Source: an uncultured Polymorphobacter sp. (GTDB taxonomy: Bacteria > Pseudomonadota > Alphaproteobacteria > Sphingomonadales > Sphingomonadaceae). From it: 11,202 nucleotides of DNA. This document shows positions 1 to 6,640 of the stretch, in pieces; within the stretch, counting starts at the first letter, position 1; the number at the start of each line of letters is the position of its first letter. Location: the NCBI GenBank assembly GCA_937894055.1, contig CALDHQ010000348.1, positions 1 to 11,202 on the forward strand, read 5' to 3'. The notes beneath the pieces are model-generated. The model was given only the letters and a program-made list of their open reading frames with translations. It had not been told where the DNA came from and ran no database searches. The translations under genes were made by a program, and so were the position numbers.

Positions 1-2
1 TA

Positions 3-1340
3 GGGGCAGACGGGGTACTGAACTCATCGAATCTGACTGCACAGCGTGCGCCTCATTTCGCGCCAAAAGCTAAGTCGGTGATCTTCCTTTTCATGTATGG
101 CGGGCCGTCGCATGTGGACCTCTTTGATCCCAAGCCGGACCTCGTTCGCCAGGCAGGCAAGCCTTTGCCAGACAGTTTCGGGACCGTCGAAACACGGCGG
201 AAAGTCGCGCAGAATCCGCTGCTAGCACCTGTGAAACCGTTTCGGAAACATGGTCAGAGCGGCATCGAGATCAGCGATTTCCTACCTCACATGGCCGAAC
301 TGGCCGATGAAATGTGTGTGATCCGCAGTTGCCATGGCGACAGCGTCAACCATCCGCAATCGGTGTATCAGATGAACACAGGCTCGATCCAGATGGGCAA
401 GCCGAGCGTGGGTGCTTGGGTGTCGTATGGCCTGGGCACTGAGAACGCGAATATGCCTGCCTTTGTGGTGCTGCCTGATCAGCGCGGCCTGCCGCCCGGG
501 GGCGTGATCAATTGGGGCGCGGGTTTTCTGCCTGCCATTCATCAGGGAACCACGCTGCAAACGGATGTCGAGAAGCCACCCATTGCCGATTTGTTTCCGT
601 CGAAAAACTTCGCCCACCTCCGCGGGCAGACCGAGCAGACCAGCCGCGATTTTCTGCAAACCCTCAATCGCGCGCATGCCGCCGAACGTGCGGGCAACAC
701 CGAGCTCGAAGCCCGCATCGCCGCCTATGAACTCGCGGCACGCCTGCAACTCAGCGCTCCTGAAGTCACCGATCTCCGTGGCGAAACGGATGTCACCAAG
801 CAGCTCTACCAGCTCGATCACGAAGACATCGGCCCCTTTGGCCGGCAGTGCCTCTTGGCGCGTCGGCTCGTCGAGCGCGGTGTGCGTTTCGTGCAGATCT
901 ACTGCGGTGCGGAAAACACCACAGCTAAAAAAATCCGCCCCAACTGGGACAGCCACGAAGACCTCGTGCGCGACCACGGCTACTGGGGCCCGATCCTCGA
1001 CACCGGCGCCGCCGCGCTGCTCACCGATCTCAAATCACGCGGCCTGCTCGACAGCACACTCGTGATCTGCACCAGTGAGTTCGGCCGGCAACCCGCCGCG
1101 CAAGGCGCCGGCAAAGGACGCGATCACAACCCCGGTGCGTTCACCGCCTGGATGGCCGGAGGCGGCATCAAGGGCGGCTATACCTACGGCTCCACCGACG
1201 CCGCAGGCAAGGCCATCACCGACAAGCAAGTCACGGTGCCCGACTTCATCGCCACCATTGGCGCCGCCATGGGACTGCCCATGGCGTCGATCCCGGCGTT
1301 GACCGCGAAGCTGTCGCCGGCGCCGATGTCGAGCACATAG
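3..1340 (+). CDS. DUF1501 family protein, 5'-truncated and with a chimeric 3' end
   Basis: The reading frame is open from the first bases of the window, so the gene starts upstream. The GTG at 78 is not the real start, because the codons before it read as normal family sequence (APHFAPKAKSVIFLFMYGG). DUF1501 proteins belong to the alkaline phosphatase/sulfatase-like superfamily. They usually carry a Tat-type leader, which would lie in the missing N-terminus, and are mostly of unknown function. Visible hallmarks are FLFMYGGPSHVDLFDPKP near the start, CHGDSVNHPQSVYQMNTG, WDSHEDLVRDHGYWGP, ICTSEFGR and GRDHNPGAFTAWMAGGG, including the His and Asp residues expected at a metal site. Similarity runs to VPDFIATIGAAMGLPM, ending at 1283. 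The last 19 residues to the TAG at 1340 do not look like the family C-terminus and are antisense to a pyruvyl transferase gene. The family is abundant in Planctomycetota and Verrucomicrobiota and unexpected beside a sphingomonad-type EPS locus. Confidence 0.88.
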   Translation, partial: GADGVLNSSNLTAQRAPHFAPKAKSVIFLFMYGGPSHVDLFDPKPDLVRQAGKPLPDSFGTVETRRKVAQNPLLAPVKPFRKHGQSGIEISDFLPHMAELADEMCVIRSCHGDSVNHPQSVYQMNTGSIQMGKPSVGAWVSYGLGTENANMPAFVVLPDQRGLPPGGVINWGAGFLPAIHQGTTLQTDVEKPPIADLFPSKNFAHLRGQTEQTSRDFLQTLNRAHAAERAGNTELEARIAAYELAARLQLSAPEVTDLRGETDVTKQLYQLDHEDIGPFGRQCLLARRLVERGVRFVQIYCGAENTTAKKIRPNWDSHEDLVRDHGYWGPILDTGAAALLTDLKSRGLLDSTLVICTSEFGRQPAAQGAGKGRDHNPGAFTAWMAGGGIKGGYTYGSTDAAGKAITDKQVTVPDFIATIGAAMGLPMASIPALTAKLSPAPMSST

Positions 1341-1600
1341 TCGAGGTGGCCAAGGTCGGCCCAGTAGCCGCCGGGCGAGGCCATGTAGCGGCCGGTGATT
1401 TTGCGCGCGCTGATGTCGGGGCCGCTGATGTAGACGGGGCCGGGTTCGCGCGGGCCGATGACGGTGAATTTCGGGGTCAGGCCGGCGCGTTCGGCGGCGC
1501 GGCGCGCCAGTGCGATATTGCCGACGCTGAGCGCGCCGACGCCAAGATTGCCCGAACGCACCGAATGCCAGACTAGTCCGATTTCAAAGTATCGCGGCAT
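1184..1600 (-). CDS. Polysaccharide pyruvyl transferase family protein, N-terminal fragment
   Basis: Starting from the ATG at 1600, about 99 residues resemble the N-terminal GT-B-like half of WcaK/CsaB-type pyruvyl transferases. These enzymes move a pyruvyl ketal from phosphoenolpyruvate onto a sugar of a surface polysaccharide. Key stretches are IGLVWHSVRSGNLGVGALS (residues 7-25), a family-typical glycine-rich opening, and VLDIGAGDSFA (89-99). Full-length members are roughly 300-400 residues, so most of this protein is missing. After residue 99 (position 1304) the frame runs on to a TAG at 1184, but that part is only the antisense of the DUF1501 gene. A TTG at 1654 is a possible upstream start, but the ATG at 1600 puts the conserved opening at a normal distance. 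The gene lies 126 bases downstream of the lipoprotein gene on the same strand, as the last visible member of the minus-strand EPS block. Confidence 0.72.
   Translation of the reverse strand: MPRYFEIGLVWHSVRSGNLGVGALSVGNIALARRAAERAGLTPKFTVIGPREPGPVYISGPDISARKITGRYMASPGGYWADLGHLDYVLDIGAGDSFAVNAGIDAMGSPMAAPMVAMKSGTVTCLSVMALPAASVEP
1281..1305. other. Probable chimeric junction 1 (DUF1501 gene / pyruvyl transferase gene)
   Basis: Plus-strand DUF1501 similarity stops after GAAMGLPM (codon ending at 1283). Minus-strand pyruvyl transferase similarity, read from 1600 downward, stops after LDIGAGDSFA (codon ending at 1304). Two convergent genes are therefore both cut in mid-domain within about 20 bases. 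I see no insertion sequence, tRNA, integrase or target duplication at the site. This fits a join of unrelated molecules better than a natural insertion. Confidence 0.75.
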
Positions 1601-1678
1601 GCCATTCGCTCGATCAGGGATTTGCTGGCTGAGTGCCCGGGGACAGCACCGCAAGGTTCACGCGGCAGGACGTCATGC

Positions 1679-1716
1679 TCAGGGCAGGTGCAACCCGATG
1701 GCTGCACCCGCCCTGA
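1679..1716 (-). terminator. Strong stem-loop downstream of the EpsD-like gene, terminator-like without a T-tract
   Basis: A 14-bp stem (1679-1692 with 1703-1716) encloses a 10-base loop. The single mismatch is A/C as read on the plus strand but becomes a G-U wobble in RNA made from the minus strand, so the full 14 pairs form in the transcript of the EPS genes. It lies 10 bases past the lipoprotein stop codon and before the pyruvyl transferase start. No run of T follows it on the minus strand, so it may be a partial terminator, an mRNA 3'-end stabiliser or a processing site rather than a classical intrinsic terminator. Confidence 0.5.
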
Positions 1717-1726
1717 TGTCGTGACC

Positions 1727-2722
1727 CTAGTTCGACGGTGCCGCTGACGGCGTCGAACTGCTTGCTGCTGCCGCATTGGCAGCAGGTACAGCACCGGCTG
1801 GCTTGCCAGTCGTCGCAGCAGGCGTGGCGCCGGCTGTGGCCGGTGCGCCGGCTGCCGGCGCTGCCGCGGGCTCATAGCCCTTGGCGTAGACGATCTTGCC
1901 CTTTTCCTCGGCCTTGATCTTCTTCAACTCGTCGGCAAGTGCCTTCTGCACAGCTTCGCGCTGCAGGATCGGCTGCGCCACTGCAACGGCCTTGGGACCG
2001 GTGAACGGCGCCGAGGCGGTATTGGTCACCAGATTGATGTAGACGATCGGTGCCGGTGCGCCGCGCGGCTGGTCAGCGAACATGAAGACTTCGCTCGGGT
2101 TGCGCGCCAGAATCTGGCTGATGGCTTGCGAAAGTTGCGGTGCGGCGGTCATCGTATCGACGGTTGCCGGCACACGGCGGAATTCGACATTGGCAGCGGT
2201 CAGGACGCGTTCGACGTCAGCCATGGTCTTGGCTTCCTGCAAGCCGATCGTGGCAATGTTTGCCGGGCGCACGAACTGGATCTGGTCGATCGTGAAGATC
2301 TTGCGATCGCCAAACTGCAACGGATGGCCGGCAATGTATTTTTCAGCCGCTTCGGGCGTCACCGTCGGCACCTTCGACGCGATGCTGCCCTGCAGTGCCT
2401 GCACCAGCAAGCCGTCGTCAACGCGGCGCTTTTCCATCAGATATTGCGGGCTCTTGTCGAGCCCGCGCTCGGTGGCGACATCGGCCAGCATGCGGCGTTC
2501 GACGATGCGCTCAAGTGCCGCCTGTTCGATGACCTTGCGCGGCACTTCCGGCGGCGCCTGCGCCAGCGCGATTTCGGAGTTGAGTTCGGTCGTGGTGATA
2601 TCGGTGCCGTCGACCGTGGCGACGACCTGGCCCTTGGGCAGTTCGTCCTTCTTGTTGCAGCCGGCGATCAGCGCCGACAGCGCGATTCCGACGATTAGGG
2701 CCGATTTAGAAAACTGTTTCAT
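1727..2722 (-). CDS. EpsD-like SurA/PpiC-type peptidyl-prolyl isomerase lipoprotein of the EPS locus
   Basis: This is a 331-residue protein. The ATG at 2722 is chosen because a GGAGG lies four bases upstream and a lipoprotein signal follows immediately: basic MKQFSK, a hydrophobic stretch, then the lipobox IAGC with Cys22. The mature protein should therefore be anchored to a membrane in the periplasm. Residues about 30-150 look like the helical SurA-N-like chaperone part (VVATVDGTDITTTELNSEI, then long charged helices). Residues about 160-270 would hold a weak parvulin-like region. This matches the EpsD family often found in EPS clusters. The catalytic activity is not evident from the sequence, and a chaperone role for envelope export proteins is an inference. 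Residues 286-331 form an Ala/Pro/Thr/Ser-rich tail of low complexity. The gene lies 112 bases after the upstream glycosyltransferase and is followed by a strong stem-loop. Confidence 0.75.
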   Translation of the reverse strand: MKQFSKSALIVGIALSALIAGCNKKDELPKGQVVATVDGTDITTTELNSEIALAQAPPEVPRKVIEQAALERIVERRMLADVATERGLDKSPQYLMEKRRVDDGLLVQALQGSIASKVPTVTPEAAEKYIAGHPLQFGDRKIFTIDQIQFVRPANIATIGLQEAKTMADVERVLTAANVEFRRVPATVDTMTAAPQLSQAISQILARNPSEVFMFADQPRGAPAPIVYINLVTNTASAPFTGPKAVAVAQPILQREAVQKALADELKKIKAEEKGKIVYAKGYEPAAAPAAGAPATAGATPAATTGKPAGAVPAANAAAASSSTPSAAPSN

Positions 2723-2834
2723 GGTTCCTCCAAGACGCGCCGGGATGCGATGTAAAAATACCCCGCATTCCGGATCAGCGTGTAGCTTAGCTGAAATCAG
2801 GCGGTTGCAATACAGATTGAATGAATTGGTCCGA

Positions 2835-3869
2835 TCAGAACGGGCGGCCAAAAAGCGCCTTGGTCATGACCTTGGCCTTTTCGGGTTGGCGCCGCATCAA
2901 TCGACGGCCGATCATGGCGATCGAAATGCCCCAATGCACAGGCAGCAGCAGCGGCTGCCGCCGTTTCACAAAGGCCAGTCGCGACCGCATCAGATAATAT
3001 TCGGCGGTCGGACTGCGCTGGCCGGCGGTCGAACTCGATCCGATCGAATGGCCTTCCTTGTGATAAACGATCGCGCCATGGGCGAACGCGATCTCGAAGC
3101 GATCATTGTTGCGGTAGGCCCAGTCGATTTCCTCGAAATAGAGGAAGTAGCTTTCTTCCATCAGCCCGACGACTTCGATGAAGCGTCGCGACACGCCAAG
3201 CGAGGCGCCGAGCACGAAATCGGTTTCGCGCGCCACCTTGGCGGGGTCGAACGGCATGGTGATTGGCTGGCCGCGGCCAATGCCTTGCGATGCACCCGAC
3301 AGCGCGCTGAAGCGGCTGCCGTTGAGTGCCTGGATTTCGTTCGGGCGATGGTAGTAGCGCACCACCGTGCCGCACATGCCGACGCGGTGTGTGGCATCCA
3401 TGCGCATGACCAGCGCGTTGGCCGCACCGGTTTCGATGACGGTATCGTTGTTGAGCAGCCAGAAATAGTCGAGCGATGGATCGCGCAACAGATGCCGCAA
3501 CCCAAGGTTGTTGCCGGCCGCAAACCCGAGATTACCGCCGCCGTCGATCAGCGTCAGCATCGCGCTGCCAGGATCGGTTTCGGGCGCCTGCGCTGCGTCG
3601 AGCGCGACGCAGCCAAACGGCTTCGGGATCGGCGGTGTCGAAAAGCGTGTCATTGCCGGCGACACTGCGGTGGCTTCGACGTTGCCTTGCGCCCAGGCGG
3701 CGATCTTCGCGAGCGAATCGTTCGTCGAGCCATTGTCGACAACGACGACGCGCACCGGAATGGTGCTGCGGAACAACGACTCAAGACACTCGATGGTGTC
3801 TTCCCAACGGTTCCAGTTGACCAGGACAATGCCCAGTCGCGGGACCCCGCGTGCAACGATGTTATTCAT
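2835..3869 (-). CDS. Family 2 glycosyltransferase (rhamnosyltransferase-like)
   Basis: This 344-residue GT-A fold enzyme is expected to transfer a sugar from a nucleotide donor onto the growing EPS repeat unit at the cytoplasmic face of the inner membrane. Visible motifs are IVLVNWNRWEDTIECLESL (14-32), VVVVDNGSTNDS (41-52), GGNLGFAAGNNLGLRH (111-126), the DXD-like metal/nucleotide motif LLNNDT (138-143) and the acceptor-side motif FEEIDWAYR (245-253). That order is typical of GT2 enzymes annotated as rhamnosyltransferases, but donor and acceptor cannot be read from the sequence. Residues about 62-105 form an unusually long proline- and alanine-rich insert between the DNGS strand and the GGNLGF motif. 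The start overlaps the stop of the upstream glycosyltransferase gene (ATGA), so the two are translationally coupled. Confidence 0.88.
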   Translation of the reverse strand: MNNIVARGVPRLGIVLVNWNRWEDTIECLESLFRSTIPVRVVVVDNGSTNDSLAKIAAWAQGNVEATAVSPAMTRFSTPPIPKPFGCVALDAAQAPETDPGSAMLTLIDGGGNLGFAAGNNLGLRHLLRDPSLDYFWLLNNDTVIETGAANALVMRMDATHRVGMCGTVVRYYHRPNEIQALNGSRFSALSGASQGIGRGQPITMPFDPAKVARETDFVLGASLGVSRRFIEVVGLMEESYFLYFEEIDWAYRNNDRFEIAFAHGAIVYHKEGHSIGSSSTAGQRSPTAEYYLMRSRLAFVKRRQPLLLPVHWGISIAMIGRRLMRRQPEKAKVMTKALFGRPF

Positions 3870-4810
3870 GATTGGCGATTCCAGAACAATGCTCCCGATT
3901 GCGCCGGCGAGCGTGCGACTCTACTCATCTCAACAAAGCGATACCAACGTGTCCGAACCAGCAATGTCAGTCCCCGCATACGGTTGCCAAATCCCGATAG
4001 CCGACGCGACGTAAACATGCGAGCGCCATGGATAAAAATCGAGCCCAGCACGGCAAAGCTGATCAAATGCCAACGGAGCATCGAGCGATTGTTTTCGCGG
4101 TGCAGGTAAAATTCATGGCTGATATGGCGCTGCCACTTGCTGGCGAGGCCGGAGAAATCCTTGCGGGCAGGGTGATAGACCCGCATGCCGGGTATGTAGC
4201 GCGTGACAAAGCCCATGCGGTGCGCGCGCTGGCCCCAATCCATGTCCTCGGCAATTTCGATGCCGGCAAATGGTCCGACTTGCTTGTGGACGGCGGCTCC
4301 CATCGCGAGGTTGCCGGTCCCCGAAAAATGCCGCGTCTTGATGTAGAATTGCTGCCGGAAGGCGAACACCGCTTCATAGGCTTCGATCGGCGTCAGATGC
4401 TTGGGGTCGGTAAAGTCGATGCGCACGTCGCCACCGACCACGGTCGTGTTGGGCATGGGCTCGACAGCTTCGACCGCGGCCGCCAGCCAGCCAGGTGCGG
4501 CGCGACAGTCGGCATCGATGAACGCCAGCACCGGCGCGTTGGCGGCGGCAATGCCGAGGTTGCGCGCCTGGCCTGGGCCCGGCTTAGGTTCGTGCAAAAT
4601 CGTGACCTGCGGGTAGGCGGCGCTGACCGAATCGAGCGAAACATTCGACCCGTTGTCGACGACGATGATTTCGATCAGGCCGTGGTCGAGGCGCTGCGAT
4701 GTCACGGAATCGAGGCAGCGCATCAGCATTTCGGGCATGTTGAGGTGCGGGATGATAACCGAAACACGCGGCCGCAACGCCGGTGGATCCGACTGAGAGG
4801 CTGTGCCCAT
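3866..4810 (-). CDS. Family 2 glycosyltransferase
   Basis: This 314-residue GT-A enzyme starts at the ATG at 4810, with GAGAGG five bases upstream. Motifs in order are VSVIIPHLNMPEMLMRCLDS (16-35), IIVVDNGS (48-55), GPGQARNLGI (78-87), the DXD motif FIDADC (97-102), GGDVRIDF (126-133), SGTGNLAM (163-170) and the catalytic-base region EIAEDMDWGQRAHRMGF (185-201). This is a complete GT2 core. The C-terminal part (about 215-314) has basic residues and one moderately hydrophobic helix (SFAVLGSIFIHGARM), possibly a membrane contact. It probably adds one sugar of the EPS repeat unit. The substrate cannot be told. It is the first glycosyltransferase after the AAA ATPase gene and is coupled by ATGA to the next one. 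Confidence 0.88.
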   Translation of the reverse strand: MGTASQSDPPALRPRVSVIIPHLNMPEMLMRCLDSVTSQRLDHGLIEIIVVDNGSNVSLDSVSAAYPQVTILHEPKPGPGQARNLGIAAANAPVLAFIDADCRAAPGWLAAAVEAVEPMPNTTVVGGDVRIDFTDPKHLTPIEAYEAVFAFRQQFYIKTRHFSGTGNLAMGAAVHKQVGPFAGIEIAEDMDWGQRAHRMGFVTRYIPGMRVYHPARKDFSGLASKWQRHISHEFYLHRENNRSMLRWHLISFAVLGSIFIHGARMFTSRRLSGFGNRMRGLTLLVRTRWYRFVEMSRVARSPAQSGALFWNRQS

Positions 4811-4858
4811 ATTACCTCTCTCCTGCTACCCGAGCCAAGAACGGCTGTTGTGCGCTGC

Positions 4859-4885
4859 AGTATAGGCAAAACTGCTTGCTGCCAA
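4859..4885 (-). promoter_or_regulatory. Candidate sigma-70-type promoter for the glycosyltransferase genes
   Basis: On the minus strand TTGGCA is followed after 15 bases by TATACT, about 50 bases upstream of the glycosyltransferase ATG at 4810. Both boxes are close to consensus, but the spacer is shorter than the usual 16-18. It sits in the 125-base gap between the AAA ATPase stop (4936) and the glycosyltransferase start. It would let the sugar-transfer genes be expressed apart from the ATPase gene. Confidence 0.3.
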
Positions 4886-4935
4886 CTGTCATCACAACAT
4901 TTTGCATGGCGTCGTTATTCGTTTCCGGACCGAAT

Positions 4936-6330
4936 TCAGCTCGACAATCCGGCCATGGCAGCAGACATCAGCAACATCGATGCTACGCCGGGATAGCGGA
5001 AGCGAAACCGGTGTTCATGCCCGGTGTCGACAAGCTCGATGATGTTGTTGGCGCCGACGAAGCTGCGCAAGCTGCGCTCGATGGCTGCCGACGGGTTGGC
5101 ACTGCCCAGAACGGCCGCGACTTCATCGACGGTAAACCAGCCGTCCGACGCCATCCCGGCCTTGGCGGCCGCGACAAGCAAAGGCCATTCCGTCTGTGCG
5201 GCGCTGCTGGCGAGGATGGTCTGCGCGCGGAGCGGCAAGCTGGCGTTCCAGTCGCCCAGCACCTTTTCGACAGCGGCGCGCGCATGGCCTTCGTCGACAA
5301 GCGTCTGGCGCTGGTCGAGCGCCATCAGTGCGGCGCGGTGGCCGAGCAGCCGGACCAGATAGGGCGAGCCATTGGCCATGACCGAAATCAGCGACGTGGC
5401 TTCATCGTTGAAATGCAGCCCGGCGGCAGTTTCACCCATGGCGAGCAATGACCGCACCTCGGCGAGCGTCAGCGGCCGCATCGGCAGGCCGACAACATTG
5501 CGGCGGATCGACGGTGCATAGCCGATGAGCTCGTCGAGGTTCGACGCGACGCCGGTCAGGACCAGCTGCACGCGCGCAGCGCGGTCGGACAGGTTCTTGA
5601 TGAGCTCGGCGACGTCGCGGCGGAATGACGGGTCGGCGACGCGGTCGTATTCGTCGAGAATCAGGATGATGCGGGTGCCGACAATGTCGGCGAACAGGTC
5701 GCTGATCTCGCGCGGGCCGAAACTGCCTTCGGGCAGCAGCGAATCAAGGTATTTGCCATGTTCGGTCTCGGCCGCGGTGGGCACGACGCTGCCGTGGAAC
5801 AGGATCGGGATGCGCGCTGCAAACGCGCGGAACATGTCGTCGAATCGCGCTTCGGTGCCGCAGGTGCCGTAGATGACGAGGTAGCGCGCCTGCCGAGCCG
5901 TATCGGCAAAGACATGGACCAGCGAAGTCTTGCCGATGCCGCGCTCGCCGTAGATCACGACATGCACGCGCTGCTGCTCGATCGCTGCAATCAACTGCCC
6001 CAGCGCGTCATGGCGCCCGGCAAAACGATCGCTGCTGGTAACGGGCTGTGAAGCGCCCAGCGCGTCGCGCAACGCCAGCCGTGCACGCGCCAGTTTCGGA
6101 TCCTCGCCCGATGTCTGGATATCGTCCGATGCCGACGCCTTGAAGCGCGGCAGCATGACATTGGCGCCTTCGGGGCCTTCGCCCTGCAGGATGGAATCAA
6201 GGAATGCCGGTCGCTGCCGCGAGCCAGGGTCGACAACGGCGTGGGCCGGGCTGCTGCGTTGCGGCACGACATAGCCGGCCGGTGCTTCGTCGTCGGCCTT
6301 GCCACCCCGGAGCCAGCGTTTGAAAACCAT
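4936..6330 (-). CDS. AAA/STAND-like P-loop ATPase of the EPS locus
   Basis: This protein has 464 residues from the ATG at 6330, preferred over an in-frame upstream start at 6384 because AGGAA lies five bases before it. It has a Walker A motif YGERGIGKTSL (127-137), a Walker B motif IILILDEYDR (221-230, with D226 and E227) and a sensor-like LVLTGVASN (256-264). This resembles the AAA_16/ORC1-like ATPases. The first 95 residues are polar and probably disordered. The region after about 370 (GWFTVDEVAAVLGS and following) looks like a winged-helix-type domain. There is no signal peptide or clear membrane segment, so it is probably cytoplasmic. Its job is unknown. Position at the head of the minus-strand EPS block, divergent from the export genes, suggests an ATP-dependent regulatory or assembly role. 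It is not the BY-kinase, because it lacks the Walker A' motif and Tyr cluster, and not an ABC exporter subunit, because it lacks the LSGGQ signature. Confidence 0.8.
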   Translation of the reverse strand: MVFKRWLRGGKADDEAPAGYVVPQRSSPAHAVVDPGSRQRPAFLDSILQGEGPEGANVMLPRFKASASDDIQTSGEDPKLARARLALRDALGASQPVTSSDRFAGRHDALGQLIAAIEQQRVHVVIYGERGIGKTSLVHVFADTARQARYLVIYGTCGTEARFDDMFRAFAARIPILFHGSVVPTAAETEHGKYLDSLLPEGSFGPREISDLFADIVGTRIILILDEYDRVADPSFRRDVAELIKNLSDRAARVQLVLTGVASNLDELIGYAPSIRRNVVGLPMRPLTLAEVRSLLAMGETAAGLHFNDEATSLISVMANGSPYLVRLLGHRAALMALDQRQTLVDEGHARAAVEKVLGDWNASLPLRAQTILASSAAQTEWPLLVAAAKAGMASDGWFTVDEVAAVLGSANPSAAIERSLRSFVGANNIIELVDTGHEHRFRFRYPGVASMLLMSAAMAGLSS

Positions 6331-6640
6331 GGTCGTTCCTGTCAATCTGCAGCGCACCCGGATGCAGGGTGCGACAAGTTGCATAGTTTGGCGCGCGGCC
6401 CCGAATTAGCAAGGGCTCAGTTGGCCTTAATCATTGCAAGCTGTTGGACTATGGGTCGTTATTGATGCTGATGCTTCCGTCATTGCTGGTCGTGCCGGCC
6501 TGGTAGGGGCGGAATGTGACAGGCAATGATCGGCAGGCATCGCCTACCGTGCAGGTTGCCGTGCTGGCGGGCAGCGTGCTAGGTGATGCTCAATCGCCAT
6601 CAAGGCTGGGAACACGGGTTTGTAAATGCTGGAATGCGGG
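6331..6640. other. Divergent intergenic region between the two EPS gene blocks
   Basis: These 310 bases separate the minus-strand ATPase gene from the plus-strand beta-barrel gene and must hold the start signals of both blocks. Apart from the inverted repeat at 6353-6373 I find no convincing paired -35/-10 boxes. The stretch around 6430-6475 is the most AT-rich part and the likeliest promoter area. I see no plausible small gene with a ribosome-binding site. Confidence 0.45.
6353..6373. promoter_or_regulatory. Perfect inverted repeat upstream of the AAA ATPase gene
   Basis: CGCACCC (6353-6359) and GGGTGCG (6367-6373) are exact reverse complements separated by 7 bases. The repeat lies 22 bases upstream of the ATPase start codon, just beyond its ribosome-binding site. 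It could be an operator for a dimeric regulator, or a GC-rich hairpin in the 5' leader of the minus-strand transcript. A chance match is possible in GC-rich DNA. Confidence 0.35.

Noticed and set aside
282..977. Minus-strand open frame of 231 codons inside the DUF1501 region
   Set aside because: It is antisense to strongly conserved DUF1501 motifs and has no recognisable domain.
1346..1724. Two small plus-strand open frames between the DUF1501 gene and the lipoprotein gene
   Set aside because: They lie opposite the pyruvyl transferase fragment and its leader and show no family resemblance.
2082..4109. Long plus-strand open frame of 675 codons opposite the lipoprotein and glycosyltransferase genes
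   Set aside because: It is antisense to three well-supported genes, is rich in Arg, His and Cys with no recognisable domain, and is explained by high GC and codon bias.
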